A DNA stretch of 64,000 bases from JAAFHB01 sp038236995 (GCA_038236995.1 JBBRZE010000011.1:22292-86291), one strand, 5' to 3'; counted from the first letter of the stretch, positions 1-8,762 are shown. The notes: generated by a model from the letters alone, not told the origin. Numbers and translations are program-made.

Positions 1-838
1 GATCATAGGAGTATCCAAATTTAAGCTGAGTATTTACATTAAATTGAAATATAAGTCCATACGAATTTTTCAATCGATAGGTAGCACCTATCCAGACCCT
101 GTCGTAAAGTAAAAAGCTACCTGAGAAATCAGCAAAACTTGGGGTTCTTTCTGCCCATCTGTACAATATCGTTGGTTTAAATTTAAGTACATCGCTTAGA
201 AAAAAGACATAACCTCCCATCCCATAGAAATGGAGAACTTCGCGATAGACCGTTTCAGTACTTTGGCTTTGAATTCTGTTTTTTAATATTTTAGGGGAAG
301 AAACTCCGAGAAAAAACCGGTCACTGTGCCACATGATACCCACACCAAGGTTGGGGAGAAATTTAAAATTAACATCATAAGCAAAAACAGGGTCGTTTGG
401 ATCGTTGACCACAATATCGGTCAGATAGGCCTGGTAAATGTTAAATCCTCCTTTAAGTCCAAAAGAGAGAAATTGATCCTGCCTCAATTTTACACGATAG
501 GCATAATCGACATATACACCATTTTGCCTGATTGGTCCCCACTTATCATTTACAATTGACAATCCCAGTCCAACATTAAATCGCCGCAATGGGCCATTGA
601 TCGTTAATGTATTTGTATTGGGAGCACCCTCAAAGCCTACCCACTGAGCACGCGATATTCCTGTAATATTTAATGAACCCGAAATTCCGGCATATGCTGG
701 CTGAATAGTTAGCAGGTTATTCATGTACTGAGTATACACCGGATCTTGCTGCGAAATGCCATTTAGTGACAATCCTAGCAACAGGTAAAGTGTAAAACCT
801 GCAATTCTGGCAAATAATATGTTGTGGAATTTTTCCAA
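1..838 (-). CDS. PorP/SprF family type IX secretion membrane protein (partial)
   Basis: This is an outer-membrane beta-barrel protein of the PorP/SprF family, which works with the type IX secretion and gliding apparatus of Bacteroidota. The reading frame is open from position 838 down to the window edge, so the C-terminus is cut off. After a hydrophobic signal segment (FTLYLLLGLSLNGIS) comes the family hallmark QDPVYTQYMNN followed by QPAYAG. Further in are RAQWVGFEGAP, WGPIRQNG and PNLGVGIMW, and the last visible residues are FGYSYD, typical of the end of the barrel. No in-frame ATG fits, so I take the TTG at 838 as start. It gives MEKFHN plus the signal peptide. A TAnnTTTG box lies at 857-864 on the minus strand. 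The family call is firm. The start codon is inference. Confidence 0.88.
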   Translation of the reverse strand, partial: MEKFHNILFARIAGFTLYLLLGLSLNGISQQDPVYTQYMNNLLTIQPAYAGISGSLNITGISRAQWVGFEGAPNTNTLTINGPLRRFNVGLGLSIVNDKWGPIRQNGVYVDYAYRVKLRQDQFLSFGLKGGFNIYQAYLTDIVVNDPNDPVFAYDVNFKFLPNLGVGIMWHSDRFFLGVSSPKILKNRIQSQSTETVYREVLHFYGMGGYVFFLSDVLKFKPTILYRWAERTPSFADFSGSFLLYDRVWIGATYRLKNSYGLIFQFNVNTQLKFGYSYD

Positions 839-1040
839 TAGAATTCATTTAGTCATCAAATGTAATCAATAAATCAAACGAGAATATCAGTCAAAAGAGA
901 ATATGCCAATTATTTGCCAGTAAAGGTAAAAATATTCGTTATCTGATGCATTTTTTTACAGCAATTACTCGGCAATGCTCGCTATAAATTACGTTTACTT
1001 TATAGTTTTGTTTCACTCAAGCAATCTCTAAACAACAAAC

Positions 1041-1071
1041 AGGAACCTCACCATCAAAAGGAGAGATTCCT
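1041..1071 (-). terminator. Probable intrinsic terminator after gcvH
   Basis: On the minus strand a 9-bp stem (AGGAATCTC with GAGGTTCCT, one G-T pair) with a short loop is followed by a T-rich tract. It lies about 70 bp beyond the gcvH stop. The T run is interrupted, so strength is uncertain. The rest of the 839-1138 spacer shows nothing else I can name apart from candidate promoter boxes. Confidence 0.45.
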
Positions 1072-1138
1072 GAATATATTTATTTTCCATTCTAAAGCGA
1101 ATAAAGGAAATCTAAGAATTAAAAATGCGATTGTCTTT

Positions 1139-1519
1139 TTACTCTGCAATCATCGCCTTATATTGATCGCTTGAAAGCAAATTATCAAGTTCTGAGGCAT
1201 CCGTCATTTTAATCTTAATTAGCCATCCCTTTTCATAAGGATCGGAGTTAACAAGTTCGGCAGCATCATTAAGCGCCTCATTCATTTCGAGAATTTCGCC
1301 CGACACTGGCATGAACAGGTCAGAAACTGTTTTTACGGCTTCGATGGTTCCAAAAACCTCTTCTTTAGCCAGGGTTTCACCTACAGTTTCAATTTCAAGA
1401 TAAACAATGTCGCCCAATTCGCCCTGCGCGAAATCGGTGACGCCGATAAATGCAAATGCACCTTCAACACGAATCCATTCATGGTCTTTCGTGTATTTCA
1501 AATTTGATGGAATATTCAT
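1139..1519 (-). CDS. gcvH: Glycine cleavage system H protein
   Basis: The H protein is the lipoyl-carrying shuttle of the glycine cleavage complex. It moves the aminomethyl group from the P protein to the T protein in the cytoplasm. The 126-residue length is normal. The lipoylation motif is clear: EAVKTVSDLFMPVSG, with the modified lysine at residue 63. The N-terminal KDHEWIR and the GYTDFAQ-like GVTDFAQGELGDIVYLE also fit the family. It stands alone, not beside gcvT or gcvP. A lipoate ligase gene (lplA) at 36381-37361 could supply the lipoyl group. A candidate -7 promoter box lies 36 bp upstream. Confidence 0.97.
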   Translation of the reverse strand: MNIPSNLKYTKDHEWIRVEGAFAFIGVTDFAQGELGDIVYLEIETVGETLAKEEVFGTIEAVKTVSDLFMPVSGEILEMNEALNDAAELVNSDPYEKGWLIKIKMTDASELDNLLSSDQYKAMIAE

Positions 1520-1554
1520 TAATGATAGCTTTAAAAGTTTCTGATTTTATTTTC

Positions 1555-1562
1555 CAAAAATA
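1555..1562 (-). promoter_or_regulatory. Candidate -7 promoter box for gcvH
   Basis: The minus strand reads TATTTTTG, matching the Bacteroidota -7 consensus TAnnTTTG, 36 bp upstream of the gcvH ATG. I saw no TTG at a proper -33 distance, so this rests on one box only. Confidence 0.35.
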
Positions 1563-1711
1563 CGATAAATTACTATGCCATAAACCTGATTTTTGGCACT
1601 ATCGTTATCAAATTACGATACAACCTATTGGGACCGAAATTGAAATTTTAGTTAATTACTTTTATTAAAGCCGGATTTTCATTAAAATTGAGGAGAAAAA
1701 TAGTTAGAAAA

Positions 1712-2128
1712 ATGTTCAGAGCAGAAATAAAATCTCTTTCCGAGATTAACCATATCGCAGCAAGATTTATTCAGGCCCATCCGGCAGACCGCATTTTTGC
1801 ATTCTACGGCGAGATGGGGGCAGGTAAAACAACGTTCATTAAAGCCCTTTGTGAAGAGATGCAGGTGTTGGATTATGTCACTTCACCTACCTTTGCCCTT
1901 ATCAATGAATATAAAACAAAAAATAACTGCACCATTTTTCATTTCGATTTTTACCGTATCAAAGACCTGAGCGAGGCATATGATTTTGGATATGAGGATT
2001 ATTTTTACAGTGGCGATTACTGTTTTATTGAATGGCCCGAATTAATTGAACCTCTTTTACCTTCAATAACGGTGAAGGTATCGATACGAGAGATTGAAAA
2101 CGGCAGAAGGATTATTGAATCGCTTTGA
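1712..2128 (+). CDS. tsaE: tRNA threonylcarbamoyladenosine biosynthesis ATPase TsaE
   Basis: TsaE is the P-loop ATPase partner of TsaB-TsaD in making the t6A37 modification of ANN-decoding tRNAs. The Walker A motif GEMGAGKTTF is at residues 33-42. Family motifs TSPTFALINEY, HFDFYRI and the FIEWPE near the C-terminus are all present. The frame can be extended upstream to a TTG at 1688, but the ATG at 1712 (MFRAEIKSL) gives a 138-residue protein of normal length and is preceded by a purine-rich AGGAGA. The gene is followed after 147 bp by the Ald-like gene. Confidence 0.95.
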   Translation: MFRAEIKSLSEINHIAARFIQAHPADRIFAFYGEMGAGKTTFIKALCEEMQVLDYVTSPTFALINEYKTKNNCTIFHFDFYRIKDLSEAYDFGYEDYFYSGDYCFIEWPELIEPLLPSITVKVSIREIENGRRIIESL

Positions 2129-2275
2129 GTGCAACAGATTAAAACTGATTGCAACCTGCATTTATTTGTTGTATTAATTTTTGATCAATGATTGAGCTGA
2201 TTTTGGTATCTTTGAAAAGGAAATTCGATTTACCGGCTGACAAATTTTAAAAGCTCATCTATAAATACTCAGATT

Positions 2276-3493
2276 ATGAATCAACGGAAAGGTGGTAAAT
2301 TATCGACACTGGCCAATGACCAGCTTCTTCCCCGCGAAGAGCTTTATAAAAGGTGCCCGCGTAACATTAAACTTAATATCGGTATTCCCGATAATTCCGC
2401 ATCTATAGAATATAGTGTGCCATTAACACCGCAATCTGTTGAATTATTAGTAAATAACGGTCATGATGTATTTGTGGAATCCGGGGCAGGTAAGGAAGCC
2501 AATTATTCAGACAAAGCCTTTTCAGATTCCGGTGCAGTGATTTGTAAATCGGCGGCCGAAATCTATCAGTGTGACATTATCTTAAAAATGGCACCATTCA
2601 CCCACGAGGAGACCGAGTTAATGAAAGGAAACCAACTACTTCTTTCGCCACTCTATTTGACCATGCAAACACAGGAATCGGTGCGACGACTGATGCGGAA
2701 AAAAGTAACTGCCGTTGGTTTTGAGTATATGAAAGATGAAAATGGTATTTTCCCTGTTGAAAGAATTTTCAGCGAAATTATGGGAAACACTGCTATGATT
2801 GTAGCCAGTGAATACCTGAGTACCGCCCGAAACGGTAAAGGGGTGATTCTGGGTTCGGTAACCGGTATTTCACCAACCGAAGTTGTAATTCTTGGTTCCG
2901 GAACAGCCGCAGAACATGCTGCCCGCACAGCGCTGGCACTTGGTGCAACGGTAAAAGTCTTCGACGACTCCATTTCCAAATTAATGGATTTCCAATCGCG
3001 GCTTGGACAGCGGGTATTTACCTCCGTATTCCATCCAAAAGCACTGCATAAGGCAATGAAAACAGCCGAAGTTGTGATCGGGGCACTTTCAATGAATGAG
3101 GTGCCGAAAATGATTGTCCCTGAAAATATGGTTGAAGGGATGAAAGAAAATTCGATTATTATCGACCTTAACATTATCCAGGGAGGATGCATTGAAACTT
3201 CAAGAATCACCAATCTTAAAAAGCCGACCTATATTGAGCATGGTGTGATCCATTATTGCGTACCCAATATGACATCGCGTGTTGCCCGCACAACCTCAAT
3301 TGCCGTAAGCAATATCCTCACACCGATGTTACTCGAAATCGGACAATCGGGCGGTGTTAACCAGTATGTCAAAACCAATCGTGGCTTTTGCGAAGGAATT
3401 TATGTTTTCAATGGCGTTTTAACGAACCAGGATATAGGCGACGTGCTAAATATTCCGGTGACGGATATTAACCTGCTGATGGCGGCGTTTTAG
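2276..3493 (+). CDS. Alanine dehydrogenase/PNT-family protein with altered active site
   Basis: The fold is that of alanine dehydrogenase and transhydrogenase alpha subunits. It has an N-terminal domain (VPLTPQSVELLVNNGHDV), a Rossmann domain (VVILGSGTAAEHAA, near residue 200), and C-terminal motifs IIQGGCIE and HYCVPNMTSRVARTTS. The 405 residues include about 30 more at the N-terminus than classical Ald. Aligning from memory with M. tuberculosis Ald, substrate Arg15 is Ser here (EYSVPLTP), His96 is Tyr (PLYLT), and Asp270 is Ile (IIQGG). Lys75 appears kept (ILKMAP). It is therefore doubtful that this is an active L-alanine dehydrogenase. It could bind NAD(H) and act on another substrate. Membership of the family is sure and function is open. 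Confidence 0.8.
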   Translation: MNQRKGGKLSTLANDQLLPREELYKRCPRNIKLNIGIPDNSASIEYSVPLTPQSVELLVNNGHDVFVESGAGKEANYSDKAFSDSGAVICKSAAEIYQCDIILKMAPFTHEETELMKGNQLLLSPLYLTMQTQESVRRLMRKKVTAVGFEYMKDENGIFPVERIFSEIMGNTAMIVASEYLSTARNGKGVILGSVTGISPTEVVILGSGTAAEHAARTALALGATVKVFDDSISKLMDFQSRLGQRVFTSVFHPKALHKAMKTAEVVIGALSMNEVPKMIVPENMVEGMKENSIIIDLNIIQGGCIETSRITNLKKPTYIEHGVIHYCVPNMTSRVARTTSIAVSNILTPMLLEIGQSGGVNQYVKTNRGFCEGIYVFNGVLTNQDIGDVLNIPVTDINLLMAAF

Positions 3494-3677
3494 TTCCGGC
3501 CATGAAACATGTAACAGGTACAATTTGGGAGGAATGTTGCTGACGGTTCCTCAGCCAGATACGGGTATATTTTGATGCAGGATTCAATGCTCATTGTTTC
3601 TGATCATTCCTTGCAATTCCGGTGTTTAAACCAAAAAAATCTATAAATTATTTTCTTACATTTCAGGCATTTAGCGT

Positions 3678-3750
3678 TTGAACTGATTGTTTCAAACCAT
3701 CTATCCGCTGCTTGTAGGGCACTGCTCTGAACCAACTGAACTATGCTCTC
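3678..3750 (-). pseudogene. tRNA relic, resembling tRNA-Val(TAC)
   Basis: On the minus strand the 5' half looks like a tRNA: ATAGTTCAGTTGGTTCAGAG forms a D-arm, and CCTACAAGCA resembles an anticodon loop with TAC. A T-arm-like GATGG-TTTGAAA-CAATC follows with one mismatch. The acceptor ends (GAGAGCA and AGTTCAA) do not pair, the anticodon stem has only three good pairs, and U33 is C. It is therefore a decayed copy, not a working tRNA. The rest of the 3494-4114 spacer contains no recognisable gene. Confidence 0.5.
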
Positions 3751-4000
3751 CCTTTTTTCAACTTAACAATTACCGCTGCATTTTAAAGTTTCGCAGAGAT
3801 CGGCCTCTATTTGTTCTCACCAAATATTTAACGTAGAGACAAACTCCTTTTTTAAATACTGCCTATAAATTGAATTCTCAGCTTTCCTTGCAGTTGATGG
3901 TTAAATTCCAATTCTCCCCAATAAAAAATTCGCTTTAAAAAACTGTGAATGTTGTAACTTATCTACATAATTTTGTAACAGTTCGATGATGTAAAAGATG

Positions 4001-4008
4001 TACCTTTG
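4001..4008 (+). promoter_or_regulatory. Candidate -7 promoter box for the polysaccharide export operon
   Basis: TACCTTTG matches TAnnTTTG. It lies 106 bp upstream of the wza-like start. The nearest TTG (3973-3975) is 25 bp away, a little far for the -33 element, so confidence is modest. If used, the transcript has a leader of about 100 nt. Confidence 0.4.
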
Positions 4009-4114
4009 TTCCGTAAATTAATTTATAATTTAATTCAACCAATTGATTTGCAAAACTTTTAAAATCAGATATCCCCGATAAAAATATAATATTATAATTA
4101 CCCAACCTTTTAAA

Positions 4115-4900
4115 ATGAGAAATACCCTTCTTTTATTCTCCAGCCTTATAATAATAGTCAACTTCACTTCCTGCAGGTCCACAAAGGATATCACTGTATT
4201 GCAGGATATGAATCATGAACAGTTTCTGAAAGGCGTTCCCGGGCTAGCGCCTGAGTATCGCATTAAACCTGACGATAACCTCTTTGTGGAGATCCAATCA
4301 TTAAATCCCGAAGTCAATCAGCTTCTCTCCCCTCCACAGTCAGCAAGCTATCAGGCGAACGGGATCCAACAAATGTCCGGACTTTCAGGCCAGTACCTAA
4401 GCGGTTATATGGTAGATAACGAAGGTTCCGTTACGCTCCCGTTGCTGGGGAAAATCACGGTTGCCGGGCATACCGTAAATGAAACACTCCGGCTAATTGA
4501 ACAGAAATCACGCGAGTTTGTGAAAGATGCCACAGTGAAAGTCAAGCTGCTTTCCTATAAAATTACGGTGATGGGTGAAGTCCGCAGTCCGGGAGTATAT
4601 TATAATTACAGCAACTCAATCACCCTTTTTGAAGCGCTCAGTATGGCAGGCGGGATCACCGACTATGCCAGTGTAAAAAAGATACTGGTCGTCCGCCCAA
4701 CTTCGGATGGCACGCAAAGCTACCGCATCGATCTCACTAAAAAGGAGATGGCCGGATCGAAAGTCTATTACCTTCTCCCCAACGATATGGTCTATGTGGC
4801 ACCCGATAGTTATAAAAACTTTGGGATGAATGCCCAGGTGTGGACCATGTCACTTTCGGCGATTACCACCGCATTACTGGTTTACCAGATTTTCAGATAA
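4115..4900 (+). CDS. Polysaccharide export outer-membrane lipoprotein (Wza-like)
   Basis: This is the outer-membrane lipoprotein channel for capsule or exopolysaccharide export. The signal peptide ends in the lipobox FTSC with Cys20 as the lipidated residue. The Poly_export domain begins at EYRIKPDDNLFVEIQSLNP and includes GSVTLPLLGKITVAGHTVNE. A following SLBB domain (KITVMGEVRSPGVYY, ALSMAGGITDYA) is present. A C-terminal hydrophobic helix (AITTALLVYQIF) resembles the membrane helix of Wza. The protein is 261 residues, shorter than E. coli Wza (about 380) but usual for Bacteroidota. The wzc-like gene follows after 20 bp, so the two are co-transcribed. Confidence 0.92.
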   Translation: MRNTLLLFSSLIIIVNFTSCRSTKDITVLQDMNHEQFLKGVPGLAPEYRIKPDDNLFVEIQSLNPEVNQLLSPPQSASYQANGIQQMSGLSGQYLSGYMVDNEGSVTLPLLGKITVAGHTVNETLRLIEQKSREFVKDATVKVKLLSYKITVMGEVRSPGVYYNYSNSITLFEALSMAGGITDYASVKKILVVRPTSDGTQSYRIDLTKKEMAGSKVYYLLPNDMVYVAPDSYKNFGMNAQVWTMSLSAITTALLVYQIFR

Positions 4901-4920
4901 AGAAATTCCATAAGAAATAA

Positions 4921-7353
4921 ATGATTCAGAATTTAAATTCCCCAAAGGTTTCCATTCCCCATGATGACGAAATCGACCTCAAAGAGTTAGCAATGCGTGC
5001 CTTATATCAATGGAAATGGTTCGTGTTAAGTCTCCTGATGGGCCTGTCAGGGGCATGGCTTTATAACCACTATTCACCACTTCAATTTGAAACAAATGCC
5101 ACAGTGCTTGTGGAAGATGAAAAAAAAATGGGGATTGATTCTGCTCCTCTTTTTGAAGGATTGAATATGGGTGGGAACATAAAGATTCAGAACCATATCG
5201 CTATGCTCCAGTCCTACTCATTGAACTATATGGCACTTGAAAACCTGGGATGGAAGGTTTCGTGGTATGAAGAAACCCCGTTTTACGATAAAGATCTATA
5301 TGGAAGTGAACCGCCATATATTGTCACTGCCGACCCAGCAAAAACCAACCAGGCAGGAATACCAATCCGGATCACGGAAGTTTCGGATCGCGAATACCTC
5401 ATTAAAGTCGATGCTAAAATAATAAATATCAACCAGCAGGAGCAGGAAATAAACATAAACACGAAAGGTATATTCGGTCAGTTATTCACAGAAGGACCTT
5501 TTGCCTTTACAATAGAAAAAAACAAGAAAGCAAATGGAAAAGTCGCTGAAGATTGCTTCTTCAACTTTAACGATATCGAACAAATGGCCCTCAACTACCA
5601 GGGGAGGTTGGTTGTCACCGTCCTGAATAAGCAATCGGATCTGATCAACCTACAGATGAAGGGAGCTAACCCCATTCGAAAGATGGATTACCTGAACGAA
5701 CTCGGGAAAGTCTATATCAACTACGGATTAAGGGAAAAGAACCGGACATCGGAGAACACCCTACGATTTATTGACATCCAGCTACTTGGAATTACCGACT
5801 CCCTGTACAAATCGGAGAATAGATTTACCAACTTCCGCTCGGAAAAAAAGGTGGTTGACCTGACAGTAGAGGCCGGGCTGGTACTGACTAAACTTGAAGA
5901 ACTGGAGTCCGCAAAATCAATTGCAGAGATGCGTCTCGCCTATGTCACAAAACTGAAGAAGGAGATGACGGACGCTCGTCAGATGAAGCAGATGGTAACG
6001 CCTTCCGTTGTGGGACTTTCCGATGAAACATTCAATTCTCTGGTAACGAAGCTGATCGAACTTTACAGCAAACGGGAAGTATTGACCTTTTCGCTTGAGG
6101 AACGGGCACCTAACATTCAGCTATTGGATAATGAGTTACAGATGACGTTAAATGCAGTTGGCAAAAATGTGGACAACCTGCTTTCCAATCTGCAATTGGA
6201 GGTGCAAAACCTCGATAAACGAATCCTTCAGCTGGGGGGACAACTCTCTGAACTTCCACAGAATGAGCAAAAACTGATCAACCTTAAACGTCGTTTTGAT
6301 CTGAATAACGAACTTTACACCTTCCTCTTAAAAAAACGGGCAGAGACAGCCATTACCATGGCCTCAATTATCCCGGACGTAAAAGTGGTCGATCCGGCAC
6401 GCAGGATCACCACCATACAGACAGGCCCGAGAAAGATGGTCAACTATTCAATCGGTTTTTTCCTCGGTTTAGTGATCCCGATGGTCATACTTATTTTAGG
6501 TGATAGCTTTAACGACTCGATCCGGACCAAAGAGGAAGTAGAGAAACGCACCCGGTTGCCGATTATCGGGAAGATTGTTCATAACGATTACGGTAAAGAG
6601 ATGATCGTGGCCGAACATCCGCGTTCGTCGATTGCAGAGTCGTTCCGGGCGCTGCGGACCAACCTCAAATACCTCCTTCCGGGGGAAAATAAAAAAGTGA
6701 TCGCCGTCCATTCAACCATGCCGGGCGAAGGAAAATCATTTGTGACGCTTAACCTGGCTGTCATACTTGCACTCAATAACAAGAAAGTATTGCTGGTGGG
6801 GGTCGATCTGCGTAAACCGGTTCTCCATCAGCTTTTTAATTCAGATAATAAGAAAGGGTTGAGTACCTTTCTTATCAACTATCACACTTTTGATGAGGTG
6901 GTTGAAGAAACAAGTATCGAGAACCTGAGCTTTACCCCTTCAGGTCCCGTCCCACCGAATCCTTCAGAACTACTTGAAAATGAATTTTTCGGAAAATTTC
7001 TTGACGAGGCAAAAAAAAGGTACGACTATATTATCCTCGACAATGCACCGGTCTCACTCGTGACTGACGGGATACTTGCCGGGTCTTATGCCGATGCCAA
7101 CCTGTTCCTGCTGCGATTAAAGTACAGCCATTACAAACAGCTAAATTTTATTAATAATCTGGCGGAAAAGATGGCATTGCCAAACATGGGTATCCTGCTT
7201 AACGATACCAATATGGATGGCGATGGCTATAACGGCAGTTATAGTTTGAATGACGGATACGGGCAAGGTTATTATGATGACAGACCCGCCTCGGGAAAAC
7301 TGAAACATTGGTACCAAAGAACAAAGAATTTCATCCTGCTTATAATAAGCTAG
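4921..7353 (+). CDS. Wzc-like chain-length determinant and tyrosine autokinase
   Basis: An inner-membrane co-polymerase and BY-kinase controls polysaccharide chain length and export through Wza. An N-terminal Wzz domain starts near residue 20 with a membrane helix (WKWFVLSLLMGLSGAWLYN). A long coiled periplasmic part ends in a GNVR-like segment (LNNELYTFLLKKRAE) and a second helix (SIGFFLGLVIPMVILIL). The cytoplasmic kinase has Walker A STMPGEGKSF near residue 600, Walker A' LLVGVDLRKP and Walker B YIILDNAPV. The tail is Tyr-rich (GYNGSYSLNDGYGQGYYDD), as expected for autophosphorylation. The 810-residue length is normal. Unusually, no polymerase or glycosyltransferase genes follow; a terminator closes the unit. 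Confidence 0.94.
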   Translation: MIQNLNSPKVSIPHDDEIDLKELAMRALYQWKWFVLSLLMGLSGAWLYNHYSPLQFETNATVLVEDEKKMGIDSAPLFEGLNMGGNIKIQNHIAMLQSYSLNYMALENLGWKVSWYEETPFYDKDLYGSEPPYIVTADPAKTNQAGIPIRITEVSDREYLIKVDAKIININQQEQEININTKGIFGQLFTEGPFAFTIEKNKKANGKVAEDCFFNFNDIEQMALNYQGRLVVTVLNKQSDLINLQMKGANPIRKMDYLNELGKVYINYGLREKNRTSENTLRFIDIQLLGITDSLYKSENRFTNFRSEKKVVDLTVEAGLVLTKLEELESAKSIAEMRLAYVTKLKKEMTDARQMKQMVTPSVVGLSDETFNSLVTKLIELYSKREVLTFSLEERAPNIQLLDNELQMTLNAVGKNVDNLLSNLQLEVQNLDKRILQLGGQLSELPQNEQKLINLKRRFDLNNELYTFLLKKRAETAITMASIIPDVKVVDPARRITTIQTGPRKMVNYSIGFFLGLVIPMVILILGDSFNDSIRTKEEVEKRTRLPIIGKIVHNDYGKEMIVAEHPRSSIAESFRALRTNLKYLLPGENKKVIAVHSTMPGEGKSFVTLNLAVILALNNKKVLLVGVDLRKPVLHQLFNSDNKKGLSTFLINYHTFDEVVEETSIENLSFTPSGPVPPNPSELLENEFFGKFLDEAKKRYDYIILDNAPVSLVTDGILAGSYADANLFLLRLKYSHYKQLNFINNLAEKMALPNMGILLNDTNMDGDGYNGSYSLNDGYGQGYYDDRPASGKLKHWYQRTKNFILLIIS

Positions 7354-7476
7354 GTGCCGGTTTTAAACCGAAAACTTTCTGGTCCCATATATCTCAACGA
7401 CAGCAAATATCAGTGAAGACGACTTCTCCCGGCGATGAATGGGATGATTCATTCATTTTAAATCCTGTTTATTTAC

Positions 7477-7511
7477 AAAAAGAGGGCGCCCTTTTGGGGG
7501 CACCCTCTTTT
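7477..7511. terminator. Bidirectional intrinsic terminator
   Basis: The stem AGAGGGCGCCC pairs with GGGCACCCTCT (one mismatch on this strand), flanked by A and T runs on both sides. It ends the wza/wzc transcript on the plus strand and can also end the DUF6261 transcript arriving on the minus strand. Confidence 0.88.
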
Positions 7512-7629
7512 CAATTATATTGCATTTAAGCACTTATTGTTCCCAACGGAATCCCGGTTTGATGATCACCAACAAACCTTTTCAAATCACTGTCCGGCAA
7601 TAAAATCTGCAAATCAGCATCAGTCTGAA

Positions 7630-8397
7630 TCAGCCCGGTAACCGTTCAATCGGATCCTCCTTGCTTACATCATTGCCATTGTTGCGGCGGGCAGCACGGA
7701 TCTTCAGCTGTGTTTTGTAATAGCCAATCAGTTCATTCAGTTCGTTTGCCAGAGTTACGTAATCCAGTTCGTCGTATTCCGAACTGCAATATTCAATTGC
7801 ATTGAAAAAGGAAACGATCAATTTATCGGTTTTGGTTCGAATGGCCCGTACATCGATTTTCTCATTAGCGGCTACATCATGACCCCGCTGTACAAAAATG
7901 TTGGCAAACTGCGCATTCACAGTGCTTAGCTGGTCAAATAATATATTTAGATTTAACGCCTCGACGGCTATTTTCACATTCGGTTTCGCATTATAATCAG
8001 CAAGCATTTTGTTCGTCCGATCCGTCGCAGCATTAAAATTGGCCGTTGCAATATCCCGCCCGTGAATATCCAGAAAACGTTTCATTACCACAACATGAGG
8101 AGCTACAGCAGCAAGGCTCAGTTTTCCCAACACTTTTACCTGTGCCACAATGGCAGTCATCAACGTGTCGCGTTCACTATCGAACTCCTGTAACGGTTTG
8201 CTTAATTCATTCCCAAGCTCCTGTGCTTTAATATTGGCCATATCGGGCAATACTTTCAGTATTTTTCCGAAGGCTTTTTTCAGATGCAATGCTTCGGAAT
8301 CATACTTTTCTAATTTTGTCGCAATCTGACTTACAAACATTGAATACTCACTGTTCCAAAGATGCGAAAATCGTAAACGATTAATTGTTGTTTCCAT
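7630..8397 (-). CDS. DUF6261 family protein
   Basis: I recognise this as a DUF6261 protein, a family of unknown function found in Bacteroidota. It is 255 residues, almost wholly helical by composition, without signal peptide or membrane segment, so likely cytoplasmic. It opens with METTINRLRFSHLWNSEY and closes with a hydrophilic tail rich in Arg, Asn and Asp (RAARRNNGNDVSKEDPIER). No catalytic motif is visible. It stands alone: a shared terminator lies downstream, and an array of 41-bp repeats begins about 120 bp upstream. A further open stretch in another frame lies just past the stop (see findings). The family call is fairly sure; its role is unknown. Confidence 0.8.
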   Translation of the reverse strand: METTINRLRFSHLWNSEYSMFVSQIATKLEKYDSEALHLKKAFGKILKVLPDMANIKAQELGNELSKPLQEFDSERDTLMTAIVAQVKVLGKLSLAAVAPHVVVMKRFLDIHGRDIATANFNAATDRTNKMLADYNAKPNVKIAVEALNLNILFDQLSTVNAQFANIFVQRGHDVAANEKIDVRAIRTKTDKLIVSFFNAIEYCSSEYDELDYVTLANELNELIGYYKTQLKIRAARRNNGNDVSKEDPIERLPG

Positions 8398-8517
8398 AGT
8401 AATTAGGGTGTTAGTGTTTGATTTTTTCTATTATAACGACAAAGAAATGCTTAGGTTACAAAAATCAGCAATTTATTTTTTTAGCCTATCATTTACGTTC
8501 AGAAACAACCAGCTGAA

Positions 8518-8762
8518 ATGCCAGACCTGCGTCACGGGCGATGGGTTGTTCTGATATTCGGGCGGGTTTGCGGCAGGGGCGATTGGTTGATTTAATTTCC
8601 AGACAAGTCTGCGACACGGGCAAATGGTTGTCCTGTTTTTCAGGCACGGTTGCGGCGCAGGCGATTGGTTGAATTGATTTTCAGGCAGGGTTGCGGCACG
8701 GGCGACCGGTTAGTTGTTTTTCAGGCAGACCTGCGGCGCGGGCGACCGTTTGGTTCCGTATT
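8518..8762. repeat. Six degenerate 41-bp tandem repeats
   Basis: Units begin at 8518, 8559, 8600, 8641, 8682 and 8722, giving spacings of 41, 41, 41, 41 and 40 bp. Each holds a GC-rich core close to TGCGGCRCGGGCGAYYGGTT and ends in a T-rich stretch. A period of 41 is not a multiple of three, so this is not a repeated peptide. The array fills the space between the DUF6261 gene and pulA and is clearly richer in G+C than the surrounding spacers. There are no unique spacers, so it is not a CRISPR. Confidence 0.88.

Noticed and set aside
2653..3213. 186-codon minus-strand ORF inside the Ald-like gene
   Set aside because: It is antisense to a well-conserved coding region and its protein resembles no family.
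7308..7529. 73-codon ORF over the end of the wzc-like gene and its terminator
   Set aside because: It overlaps the kinase tail and the terminator hairpin; no family resemblance.
8518..8762. Tandem repeats considered as a CRISPR array
   Set aside because: Units are contiguous and degenerate, without unique spacers, and no cas genes are present.
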